In this document: in pieces, positions 26,750 through 34,621 of the stretch
Layout of the letters: every line of letters starts with the position of its first letter
How positions within the stretch are numbered: position 1 is the stretch's first letter
Position numbers and translations under genes: made by a program
Notes under the pieces: generated by a model
Databases searched by the model: none
Told to the model about the DNA's origin: nothing
The model's input: the letters and a program-made list of their open reading frames with translations, nothing else
Origin: JACTMZ01 sp044359955
Lineage (GTDB): Bacteria; Verrucomicrobiota; Verrucomicrobiia; Chthoniobacterales; JACTMZ01
Reading direction: 5' to 3'
NCBI GenBank assembly: GCA_044359955.1
Contig: JBIKLF010000014.1
Span: forward strand, 1 to 64,000
Length of the DNA stretch: 64,000 nucleotides

Positions 26750-29700
26750 GATGGTGTCGTTGTTGATTGGGGAAAGGCGCCGGGCACCAGCCGCGCCGAG
26801 GCACGGCGGCCAAATTGCCAGAAGACCAGCGGGCGCACGAGCAAATCAAGCAGCGTGCTGGTGAACAGACCGCAGAAAATGACGACCGCCACGGGATGAA
26901 GAATTTCTTTGCCGGGCTGGCCGGCCCCGAGGAGCAAGGGGAGAAGGGCCAGGCCCGCGGTCAGCGCCGTCATGAGCACCGGAACCACCCGCTCCTGCGT
27001 GCCGCGCACAATCATCTCGCGGCCGAAGGGCATCCCCTCCTCGCGCATGAGGTGCAGGTAGTGCGAAATCATCATGATCCCGTTGCGCGCGGCGATTCCG
27101 GTCAAAGCGATGAACCCGACCATCGAAGCGACGGAAAGCACCCCGGCCGAAAAAAACTTCACGCCGAAGACCGCACCGACAAAGGCCAGCGGAATGTTCA
27201 GCATGACCTGCGCGGCAAACGCGCCGCTTTGGAATTGCATGTAGAGAACGAAAAACATGCCCACCAGGCTCAGGGCACCAAGCAGCAGGATGAGTCGGGA
27301 CGCCCCGGCCTCGCTTTCGAATTGTCCCCCGTAAGTGACATAATAGCCCTCGGGCAGCGCGACCTTCTCCGCCACCGCGGCCTGCGCCTCGCGGACCACC
27401 GTGACCAGATCCCGGCCGGCCGCGTTGGCCGAAACGTAGATGCGGCGCTGCGCATTTTCCCGGTTGATCATGTTCGGCCCCATCGCCTCGCTCACTTCGG
27501 CAATCAGCCCGAGGGGCACCAACTGCCCGGCAAGGGTATCGACCGGAATCGAGCGGATGGCGTCCAGATCTTGGCGCGCCTCGTCGGTCAGTCGCAGCAC
27601 CACGTCAAAAGTCCGCTGACCCTCGAGCACCTCGGTCACGGCCGCCCCCTTGATCGCCAACTCCGTGTAACGCGCCGCCTCACCCGGACGCAGCCCGTAG
27701 GCCGCGCATTTCACGCGGTCGAAACGCACATGGATCTGCGGCACCAGGGTGACCCGCTCGACTTGCACGTCGGCCATCCCCGGGACGGCAATCACCGCGT
27801 CACGCACCTTCACGGCCAGTTGTCGCAACACCCCGAGGTCATCGCCGAAAATCTTGATCGCGATCTGCGCCTGCACCCCGGAGAGGATATGGTCGATTCG
27901 GTGCGAGATCGGTTGCCCCACACTGACCCCGACACCCGGCAAGGTGGCCAACCGCGCGCGGATGTCGGCGAGAATTTCCGCCTTGGAACGTGCGGAGGCA
28001 TCCAGTTCGAATTCGATCTCCGTCGTGTTGACCTCGAGAACATGCTCATCACCCTCGGCCCGTCCGGTCCGGCGGGCGATGGTGCGGGCCTCCGGCACCC
28101 CGGACATCAACACCTCCGCCATGCGGCTGATGCGGTTGCTCTCCTCGAGCGAAGTGCCCGGGGCGGAGACGACAAATGCGGTGATACTGCCCTCGTTGAA
28201 CTCCGGGAGAAATTCGCGACCGAGCGTCGGCACCGTGACCAGTGCCGCGGCGAAAAGCGCCCCGGCCACGAGGTAGACGCGGCGCGGTGCGCGGAACCCG
28301 ACATCCAGCAGCCGCGCTTCCCACTCCTTGATCCTCCGCACCAGCCATCCGTCCCTCGGGTGCTCCATGCGTTTCATGCGCGGGAGAAGCAACGCGCACA
28401 AGGCGGGTGTCACCGTGAGCGACACGGCAAGGGAAGCGAGAATGGACACGATATACGCCACGGCCAACGGTGTGAAGATGCGCCCCTCGATTCCCTGCAG
28501 GGCGAAAAGAGGGAGGAAGACCAGCACGACCAGCACGGTGGCATAGACGATGGAATTGCGTATTTCCCGCGAGGCCGAGACCACGACATCGAGCACCGGC
28601 CGCGGGTTCGCCGCGTGGCGGTTCTCGCGCAGACGGCGGAACACGTTTTCCACATCCACGATGGCATCATCGACCAGTTCGCCGATGGCCACGGCCAGAC
28701 CACCGAGCGTCATGGTGTTGATCCCGAGACCGGCCGCGTGGAAGACGATGAAGGTGGTCAGCAACGACAACGGAATCGCGGTCAAGGTGATCGCCGTGGT
28801 GCGGAAGTTGAGCAGGAAAATGAAGAGGACGACCGCCACCATGAGACTTCCATCACGCAACGCCTCCTCCACATTGCGCACCGCCCGCACGATGAAATTG
28901 CTCTGACGGAAAATGTCGGTGTGAACCTTCACCCCCTCCGGCAGCGACCTCCCGATGACCTCCAACTCGGACTCGATCCTCCGCGTCAAATCGATCGTGT
29001 CCGCCCCCGGCTGTTTCTGCACCGTGAGGATCACGCCGGGACGCCCGTCGATGCCCGCATCACCTCGCTTGTTGAGCGATGCCCCTTCGCGGACCTCGGC
29101 GATCTGCCCGAGCAGGACGCTGGATCCGTCGGGCAACACCTTCACCACCGTGATGGCCAGATCCTCCGCGCTTTCCACCCGGGCCAGATTGCGGATCAGC
29201 CGCTCGTTGTGTGCGTCGGGAAGAAAACCTCCGGAGGAATTGACGTTCGACTCGTCGATGGCCGACTGCACCTCGTGCAAGGTCACGCCGGCGGCCACGA
29301 GCAGCGCGGGGTCGACCAGCACCTGGTATTGCCGCACGTCCCCGCCCATCACGGTGATTTGCGAGACCCCGGGAATACTCATCAGGCGGCGACGCAGGTC
29401 CCAGTCGGCCAGCGTCCGCAATTCCATCGGCCTCACCGACGGATTTTCACTGGTCAGACCGATGGCCATGATCTGGCCCATGATGGACGACACCGGTCCG
29501 AGGAACGGCCGGATTTCTTGTGGCAACCGCGGAGTCACCTCGGCGACTTTTTCCGCCACGATCTGCCGGGCCCGGTAAATGTCGGTCTCCCAGCCGAATT
29601 CCACGAAGACCAGCGACAACCCGATCCCCGACATGGATCGCACCCGCTCCACGCCCGCCGCGCCATTGACCGCGGTCTCCAGCGGCATGGTGACAAGCAT

Positions 29701-29886
29701 TTCCACTTCATCGGGTGCCAATCCGCCCGCCTCGGTGAAAATGGTCACCGTGGGACGATTAAGATCCGGAAAGACATCGACCGGGATCTGGGTCAGCACG
29801 TATCCGCCATAAGCGGCGATGAGCGCGGCGGTCGCCACCACCAAAAGGCGGTTGCGCACGGAAAAGGCGATCAGGCGGTCGAACAT
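26746..29886 (-). CDS. Heavy-metal RND efflux pump (CzcA/CusA family)
   Basis: 1046 residues. The inner-membrane proton-driven pump of a three-part metal exporter. Twelve transmembrane helices in the usual 1+5+1+5 layout with two large periplasmic loops. Start MFDRLIAFSVRNR is standard for the family; VAIGELVDDAIVDVENVF in helix 4 contains the proton-relay acidic residues of the HME group, and IALTGIAARNGIMMISHY in helix 10-11 is typical. Metal specificity (Cu/Ag versus Zn/Co/Cd) is unclear. It lies 4 bp after the adaptor gene and overlaps the His-rich gene that follows. Confidence 0.9.
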   Translation of the reverse strand: MFDRLIAFSVRNRLLVVATAALIAAYGGYVLTQIPVDVFPDLNRPTVTIFTEAGGLAPDEVEMLVTMPLETAVNGAAGVERVRSMSGIGLSLVFVEFGWETDIYRARQIVAEKVAEVTPRLPQEIRPFLGPVSSIMGQIMAIGLTSENPSVRPMELRTLADWDLRRRLMSIPGVSQITVMGGDVRQYQVLVDPALLVAAGVTLHEVQSAIDESNVNSSGGFLPDAHNERLIRNLARVESAEDLAITVVKVLPDGSSVLLGQIAEVREGASLNKRGDAGIDGRPGVILTVQKQPGADTIDLTRRIESELEVIGRSLPEGVKVHTDIFRQSNFIVRAVRNVEEALRDGSLMVAVVLFIFLLNFRTTAITLTAIPLSLLTTFIVFHAAGLGINTMTLGGLAVAIGELVDDAIVDVENVFRRLRENRHAANPRPVLDVVVSASREIRNSIVYATVLVVLVFLPLFALQGIEGRIFTPLAVAYIVSILASLAVSLTVTPALCALLLPRMKRMEHPRDGWLVRRIKEWEARLLDVGFRAPRRVYLVAGALFAAALVTVPTLGREFLPEFNEGSITAFVVSAPGTSLEESNRISRMAEVLMSGVPEARTIARRTGRAEGDEHVLEVNTTEIEFELDASARSKAEILADIRARLATLPGVGVSVGQPISHRIDHILSGVQAQIAIKIFGDDLGVLRQLAVKVRDAVIAVPGMADVQVERVTLVPQIHVRFDRVKCAAYGLRPGEAARYTELAIKGAAVTEVLEGQRTFDVVLRLTDEARQDLDAIRSIPVDTLAGQLVPLGLIAEVSEAMGPNMINRENAQRRIYVSANAAGRDLVTVVREAQAAVAEKVALPEGYYVTYGGQFESEAGASRLILLLGALSLVGMFFVLYMQFQSGAFAAQVMLNIPLAFVGAVFGVKFFSAGVLSVASMVGFIALTGIAARNGIMMISHYLHLMREEGMPFGREMIVRGTQERVVPVLMTALTAGLALLPLLLGAGQPGKEILHPVAVVIFCGLFTSTLLDLLVRPLVFWQFGRRASARLVPGAFPQSTTTPS

Positions 29887-29890
29887 GGAT

Positions 29891-30853
29891 TTAGTGCGCG
29901 TGATCGTGACCCGCTTCCGCCCCCGCCTTCGCCGCGCTACCCGCCGCCGCGTATTGCAATTGGTAATGCCCGTTCGTCACCACGATGTCGCCCGGCAAGA
30001 CGCCTTCCACCATTTCCACGCGGTCACCGCCGGCCAACCCGGTCACCACCTCGCGGCGCTCGAAGTACAACGGCTCGGTCTGGACGAAAACGAACTTGGC
30101 CCCGAGCTGACCGAGCACCGCCCGGCGCGGCACCGCGACCACAGTTTCCGGCGCGCCGGTTTCGATCAGCATGCGCCCGCGGTAATTCGGATGGAGCTTG
30201 TCGCCGGGATTCGGCACCAGCGCGTAAATGTGGAAAAACGGGCTGCCTTCCGCATGGCCCGGATCGACCCGCTGCACCGATCCCTCGAAGCGCTCGCCGG
30301 GAAAAACATCGAGCAAGAGCACGGCCTTCTGCCCCGCGGCCACCCGCGTCAGCTCCGGCGATTGGTAAAAACTCCCCCGCGCGAGCAACTCCCGGTAGTC
30401 GCCGGTTTGCATCAGCGTGGTCTCCGGAGTGAAAGGCAAGCCGATGACCGCCGCCTGCTCGAAAACCACCCCCTCAAGCGGTGCACGGATTTCCTGCGGC
30501 GGGCTTCCCACCGCCAAAGGCGCAACGCGCAGCAACGGTTGGCCTTTTTCCACCTGCTCGCCCAGCTTGGCCAAAAGCTCGGTGACGCGTCCCGCAAATG
30601 GTGCCGTGATCCGCGCATGGCGTTCCGGCGGGAGCACAAAGACCGCGGGCACTTCCAGTGTCGGCGCCATCTCCGTGATCTCCGCCTCGACCGTCTCAAG
30701 CTGGAGATTCGCCGCCTGCGTCGCGGTCAGGACGACCGGCCCATCGGCGATGGCACCACCGGATCCCGGTTCGTTCGGATGGTCGTGGCCCGGCCCGGCC
30801 CGCAAGGTCATGGCCGCGACAGCCAGACACCAAATCATCATTATGGTCCTCAT
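29891..30853 (-). CDS. RND efflux periplasmic adaptor subunit (CzcB/CusB type)
   Basis: 320 residues. Links the RND pump to the outer-membrane channel. Signal peptide (MRTIMMIWCLAVAAMTLRA), His-containing GPGHDHPNEPG right after it, then barrel-sandwich and beta-barrel domains (APFAGRVTELLAKLGEQVEKGQPLLRV hybrid motif in part; TVVAVPRRAVLGQLGAKFVFV). No long alpha-hairpin is obvious, so it is a short adaptor. The C-terminus GAEAGHDHAH is again His rich. Start overlaps the TolC-family stop (ATGA). Confidence 0.88.
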   Translation of the reverse strand: MRTIMMIWCLAVAAMTLRAGPGHDHPNEPGSGGAIADGPVVLTATQAANLQLETVEAEITEMAPTLEVPAVFVLPPERHARITAPFAGRVTELLAKLGEQVEKGQPLLRVAPLAVGSPPQEIRAPLEGVVFEQAAVIGLPFTPETTLMQTGDYRELLARGSFYQSPELTRVAAGQKAVLLLDVFPGERFEGSVQRVDPGHAEGSPFFHIYALVPNPGDKLHPNYRGRMLIETGAPETVVAVPRRAVLGQLGAKFVFVQTEPLYFERREVVTGLAGGDRVEMVEGVLPGDIVVTNGHYQLQYAAAGSAAKAGAEAGHDHAH

Positions 30854-32169
30854 GGTTTTTTCCTCCGATGCAATGGTTTCTCTTCCAGGTAAGCCGCCGC
30901 CATGGCGGGATGCGTTCCGCCCGCGGCTTCCAAATCAATGAGCGCCAGCGCCAGATCTTCGATGATACGCGTCGCCTCGACCTGCAGGGTCGTGCTCTGG
31001 GCGCGGACGAGCAACAAGTCGCGGGCCTCGACCCGCCCCTGCTCGAAACCCTGCACCATCTCGCGGCTCGCGGCGTCGATGACCGGTTGCGTATCGCGAC
31101 CGTAGCGCCGCCACTGGTCCTCGAGCAGCGAGACCCGACGGCTCGCGGCGGAAATGTCATTGCCCACCTCGAGTTCCAGCGCGCGCACCCGCGCGGCACG
31201 CTCCTCTTCCGTCGCCCGCGCCACGTCGATTTCTCCGGTCTTGCGGTCCCAAACCGGCAGGGGGAGGCTGACCTTCACGCCGAGAAAATGGCCCGTGTCG
31301 ATGCCGCCCGGCGCATCGACCCCGCGGTCCTGCATGTATTCCACGCCCACCCGGATCCCCTCCCACGCCGAGGCCTGCGCCAAGCGCGTCTCCGCCCCGC
31401 CGCGGTCCATCCCGAGCAGGGCCAATTCCACATCGGGACGGTAAGTGGCCCGCGACAAGCCGGCGCGTGCCCGCAAATCATCCACCGCAGACTCGAGCGT
31501 TTGCGTCAGCGCGAGCGGAGCGCCAGCCGGCATGCCCGCCGCAGTTTTCAAATCGAGCAGCAACGTCTCGGCCTCGGTCGCCGCGCTCGTCGCCACGGTG
31601 CCCCAGCGCTGCTCGTCCACCCGGGCCAACGCAGACTCCGCCAGCGTGCCCTGCCCCGCCGTCAGTCGGGTCGCCGCCAACCCGGAGGATGCGGCGGCAT
31701 CCTCTCTCGCCTCGCCCGCCGCGACGGAACGTCGCCGCGCCGCCTGCGTCCGCACGTAGAGTTCCTGCACCCGGGCAATGAGCAGGCGCTCGTGATTGCG
31801 CACTTCCCGCAGCGCCTCGGCCACCCCGACACGGCTCACCTCGCGAGCGAGCGGCAACCTCGCGGTCAGCGGCAGCACCTGATGCAAGCCGATGATAAAT
31901 TCGCCCTCACCGTCACCACTGGTAATGAAATCACTGAATCCGTTGAACTCGATCTCCGGATTCGGCAACAAGCCCGCCTGCCGCAGGCGCCCCTCCGCTT
32001 TTTTCACCGCAAAGCGCGCGGCCGCCAGATCGCGGTTTCCCATCAAGGCGGCCTGCACGGCACCTTCCATCGACAATTCCGAACCCCATGCGGGGTACAA
32101 CGGCCCGCAAACAACGACCAGCACCGGGAGAATCCGGCCACTCAGCCAATATATGTTTCTTTTTTTCAT
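30850..32169 (-). CDS. TolC-family outer-membrane efflux protein
   Basis: 439 residues. Forms the outer-membrane tunnel of the metal exporter. After a signal sequence (ILPVLVVVCGPLYPAWG) come two repeats of the OEP domain with long heptad-rich helices, for example AARFAVKKAEGRLRQAGLLPNPEIEF near the start and the paired segment in the second half (ALELEVGNDISAASRRVSLLEDQ, cited in part). It is the first gene of the TolC-adaptor-RND operon. Confidence 0.88.
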   Translation of the reverse strand: MKKRNIYWLSGRILPVLVVVCGPLYPAWGSELSMEGAVQAALMGNRDLAAARFAVKKAEGRLRQAGLLPNPEIEFNGFSDFITSGDGEGEFIIGLHQVLPLTARLPLAREVSRVGVAEALREVRNHERLLIARVQELYVRTQAARRRSVAAGEAREDAAASSGLAATRLTAGQGTLAESALARVDEQRWGTVATSAATEAETLLLDLKTAAGMPAGAPLALTQTLESAVDDLRARAGLSRATYRPDVELALLGMDRGGAETRLAQASAWEGIRVGVEYMQDRGVDAPGGIDTGHFLGVKVSLPLPVWDRKTGEIDVARATEEERAARVRALELEVGNDISAASRRVSLLEDQWRRYGRDTQPVIDAASREMVQGFEQGRVEARDLLLVRAQSTTLQVEATRIIEDLALALIDLEAAGGTHPAMAAAYLEEKPLHRRKKP

Positions 32170-32290
32170 GGTCCTGATGACCGGCTAAGGCAAAGCGCCG
32201 CGCCGGTCGGCGGCATGGGAATATCCCGTCGGATGTCAGCTCCGAAGGGCCTATCGGGTCGTCGCACGGGCACACCTCGCCCGTGGATGC

Positions 32291-32611
32291 TCAGGACAAT
32301 CGAGGGGGTTGATCGATGGACGCGACCAGCGCAACGTGCGCAGCGAGACTTTCCGCACACAGCGAGGCAACCGACTCCGCCACGGTCAGCACGAAGACCG
32401 CTCCGGCCAGCGCGGGGGCATGATCATGCGAAGTGCAGCCGTGGTCGTGCTTCGGCCCGCCATCCTCATGGTCGGAGTGTCCGTGGGTATGGGCGACACA
32501 CTCGGAGTGCGCCGCGATCTCCCAATGCTCATAAGCGTGAATCCCTTGCGCCACGGCCAGCAACGCCAGGCCGACCAGCCACAGAATACGGAAACAACGC
32601 AACCCCGACAT
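32291..32611 (-). CDS. Small His-rich membrane protein upstream of the efflux operon
   Basis: 106 residues, not recognised. One helix at the N-terminus (ILWLVGLALLAVAQGIHAYEHW), then a His/Asp-rich loop (HTHGHSDHEDGGPKHDHGC) and a second hydrophobic segment (ALAGAVFVLTVAESVA). The layout resembles small DUF2946-type proteins encoded beside copper or zinc efflux genes. It reads in the same direction, 120 bp upstream of the TolC gene, and may be the first gene of the operon or a separately sensed metal-response gene. Confidence 0.6.
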   Translation of the reverse strand: MSGLRCFRILWLVGLALLAVAQGIHAYEHWEIAAHSECVAHTHGHSDHEDGGPKHDHGCTSHDHAPALAGAVFVLTVAESVASLCAESLAAHVALVASIDQPPRLS

Positions 32612-32810
32612 GACGCCGAAACTAAGCGGCCACTCTCCCGAGTCAAGGCCTCACCTTTTTTTTCGCCGTCACCACCCTCCGCTCTCCCGCCAAGGCCTCC
32701 CCCAGCCCGAGCACCTCGCGACGCTTAACGCCATCGCCATCACCCAGATGCGCACCCTGCCGCATCGGAAGATTTCACTCTTCCTATTTCACTCTTCACT
32801 CCTCTTGCCG

Positions 32811-32901
32811 CCCGCCAATCTCCCTGACCGGGAAACTCTTGCGCTTATGACAACCTTCGTTCGTGCCTCCGGCACGGCGTTTGCTGTAAGTTCGCCGCGC
32901 C
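32811..32901 (+). promoter_or_regulatory. Promoter cassette 1 of three (probable leaderless promoter with operator palindrome)
   Basis: Shares a 94-bp block, start codon included, with 34146-34238 and 35851-35944. Key parts: palindrome GTGCC-tcc-GGCAC at 32863-32875, 9 nt, then extended -10 TGCTGTAAG (hexamer 32885-32890), and an ATG (32902) exactly 11 nt later. The expected transcript start would leave a leader of only a few bases; there is no ribosome site. The palindrome occupies the -35 region. A short frame MTTFVRASGT also crosses the block in all copies. Confidence 0.6.
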
Positions 32902-32970
32902 ATGCCGAGACGCCCCACTGTCCAGAAAACACGAGTGACTCCTACGGCCTTCGCGAGCATCCTCAGCTGA
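32902..32970 (+). pseudogene. 22-codon stub after cassette 1, probable hsdM start remnant
   Basis: Reads MPRRPTVQKTRVTPTAFASI plus two residues, then a stop. It sits at the place where cassette 2 starts an hsdM-like frame (MPKRSTAKTK) and begins in the same way (MPxR). I take it as the start of a deleted hsdM; as a free peptide it would be translated from a leaderless mRNA and could couple to the RhuM gene 16 bp downstream. Confidence 0.4.
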
Positions 32971-32986
32971 TCGTCCCCAGCAACCC

Positions 32987-34054
32987 ATGAGCCAGAAGAA
33001 GTCCACCCCCGGCGGTCGCGCCAAGAAGAAGGCCGAAGTCTCGCTCGTCCGCTCGTCGGCAGCGGAATACCTCACCTTTGTGGCGGCCAGCGGACAGGGC
33101 GGCGTCGAAGCCGTTTACGCCGATGAAAACGTCTGGCTCAGCCAGAAAATGATGGGGGTGCTTTACGCGGTGGAAACCCACACGGTGAACTACCACCTCA
33201 AAAAGGTCTTCGCGGACAATGAGTTGCAGGAGGATTCAGTTATTCGAAATTTTCGAATAACTGCCGCCGACGGCAAAACCTACGACACCGGGCACTACAA
33301 CCTCTCTGGCATCATCGCCGTCGGCTACAAGGTGAACTCGGAGCGCGCCGTGCAGTTCCGTAAGTGGGCCACTGGTATCATCGAGTCCTTCACCATCAAG
33401 GGCTATGCGATGGATGACGAGCGCCTGAAAAATGACGGCTCCATCCTTGGCAAAAAATACTTCGAGGAACAGCTCCAGCGCATCCGGGAAATCCGCCTGA
33501 GCGAGCGGAAGTTCTACCAGAAAATTACCGACATTTACTCGACCGCCATCGACTACGATGTGACTGCCGCCGCCACAAAACGGTTCTTCGCCACCGTGCA
33601 GAACAAGCTGCATTGGGCCATCCACGGCCAGACGGCGGCAGAGGTCATTCTTTCCCGCGCCGATGCCACCAAAGAACGCATGGGTCTCACCACCTGGAAG
33701 GACGCGCCCACGGGGAAAATCCAGAAGTTCGATGTTGTCGTCGCGAAAAACTACCTGACGGAAAACGAAATGGCGCAACTGCAACGCCTCGTCTCCGCCT
33801 ACCTCGATGTGGCTGAAGACATGGCGCTGCGGCAGATTCCCATGACCATGCAGGACTGGGAAACCCGCCTCAATCGCTTCATCGCCGCGACCGACCGGGA
33901 AATTTTGCAAGATGCTGGCAAGGTCACGGCCGAGATCGCCCAGGCCCACGCCGAGAGCGAGTTTGAGAAATACCGTATCGTGCAGGACCGCCTCTTCGAG
34001 TCCGACTTCGACCGGATGATCAAGCAATTACCGAATGCAGGAAATCAGCCATGA
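32987..34054 (+). CDS. RhuM family protein
   Basis: 355 residues. RhuM proteins (named after a Salmonella island gene) are common near type I restriction genes; their function is unsettled. Typical parts: DENVWLSQKMMGVLY with a Bro/KilA-like helix-turn-helix (res. about 44-75), EDSVIRNFRITAADGKTYDTGHYNL, AVQFRKWATGIIESFTIKGYAMDDERLKN and the C-terminal FESDFDRMIK. Residues 1-20 are basic. It follows cassette 1 and the 22-codon stub. The nearby hsdM fragments suggest it once belonged to a type I system. Confidence 0.88.
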   Translation: MSQKKSTPGGRAKKKAEVSLVRSSAAEYLTFVAASGQGGVEAVYADENVWLSQKMMGVLYAVETHTVNYHLKKVFADNELQEDSVIRNFRITAADGKTYDTGHYNLSGIIAVGYKVNSERAVQFRKWATGIIESFTIKGYAMDDERLKNDGSILGKKYFEEQLQRIREIRLSERKFYQKITDIYSTAIDYDVTAAATKRFFATVQNKLHWAIHGQTAAEVILSRADATKERMGLTTWKDAPTGKIQKFDVVVAKNYLTENEMAQLQRLVSAYLDVAEDMALRQIPMTMQDWETRLNRFIAATDREILQDAGKVTAEIAQAHAESEFEKYRIVQDRLFESDFDRMIKQLPNAGNQP

Positions 34055-34145
34055 AACCTGAAACTCCAGCTCTTGAATACCCTTCTCCCCCCATCAAAAA
34101 TTCATCATCCAACATTCAAAATTAAGCATTCCCCACGCTTTTCGG
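34055..34145. other. AT-rich linker
   Basis: Short A/T-rich linker with repeated AAAATTCATC / CATTCAAAATT strings between the RhuM gene and cassette 2. A similar linker (AATTCGTAATTCAAAATG) lies at 34604-34622. No gene. Confidence 0.4.
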
Positions 34146-34235
34146 ACGCCAAACTCCCTGCCCCGGAAACAGTTGCGCCTATGACAACCTTCGTTCGTGC
34201 CTCGGGCACGCCTTTTGCTGTATTTTCCCCGCGCG
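34146..34235 (+). promoter_or_regulatory. Promoter cassette 2 of three
   Basis: Same layout as cassette 1: palindrome GTGCC-tcg-GGCAC (34197-34209), 9 nt, extended -10 TGCTGTATT (hexamer 34219-34224), 11 nt, ATG 34236. Relative to copy 1 the loop of the palindrome differs but the stem is identical. Here it precedes an hsdM-type start. Confidence 0.6.
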
Positions 34236-34358
34236 ATGCCCAAACGCTCCACCGCCAAGACCAAAGCCGCCGACTCCACCGCCAATCTCGGCTTTGAGGC
34301 GAACAAGGTCTCCCTCGAACTCGTCACCTGGCTCGTCATCCAGAAGGACAATTTATGA
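34236..34358 (+). pseudogene. hsdM N-terminal remnant (type I restriction methyltransferase)
   Basis: 40 codons. The first 22 end in ANLGFEA, the hallmark opening of HsdM (usually continuing to LW..AD.LR). After that the sequence switches to an unrelated 18 residues (NKVSLELVTWLVIQKDNL) and stops. A deletion therefore removed nearly the whole gene and joined its start to foreign sequence. The stop overlaps the ATG of the next frame (TTATGA), so ribosomes could pass on to it. Confidence 0.55.
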
Positions 34359-34615
34359 GCAACGCAAAACGTAGCACCATCGAGGTCCAGGGAACCTCCA
34401 TCGCTATTCTTTCTCATGAGCGCCAGGACTTCCTTTCGAAGATGAGCATCGCCTACAAGGAGGCCCGCGAAACCCACCACTGGCTCCGGTTGCTTCGTGA
34501 TTCCGACATTCTGGACAACCGGCAAGCCGGTTCAGTGATCGAAGACTGCGCAGAACTTCTGAAGCTCTCCGGTTCCATCATCCGAACGACCAAATCGAAC
34601 ATTCCTAATTCGTAA
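34355..34615 (+). pseudogene. Chimeric small ORF: KilA-N start fused to four-helix-bundle protein end
   Basis: 86 residues. Residues 1-25 (TIEVQGTSIAILSHERQDF) match the start of KilA-N domain proteins. Residues about 29-86 (SKMSIAYKEARETHHWLRLLRDSDIL ... ELLKLSGSIIRTTK, in parts) match the second half of the four-helix-bundle proteins related to 23S rRNA intervening-sequence proteins. Neither part is complete. I read it as a deletion fusion of two genes. The frame is intact and may be expressed by coupling to the hsdM stub before it. Confidence 0.55.
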
Positions 34616-34621
34616 TTCAAA

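Larger units (their letters stand above)
32612..32986 (+). other. Spacer at the left edge of the defence island
   Basis: 375 bp. The first 200 bp show no gene; 32780-32810 is a run of TTTCACTCTTC-like direct repeats. The right half is promoter cassette 1 (32811-32901) followed by the 22-codon hsdM-like stub at 32902-32970. Confidence 0.6.

Noticed and set aside
26767..30432. 1221-codon frame opposite the RND pump
   Set aside because: Antisense shadow of the pump and adaptor genes; composition (Arg/His rich) is typical of such shadows.
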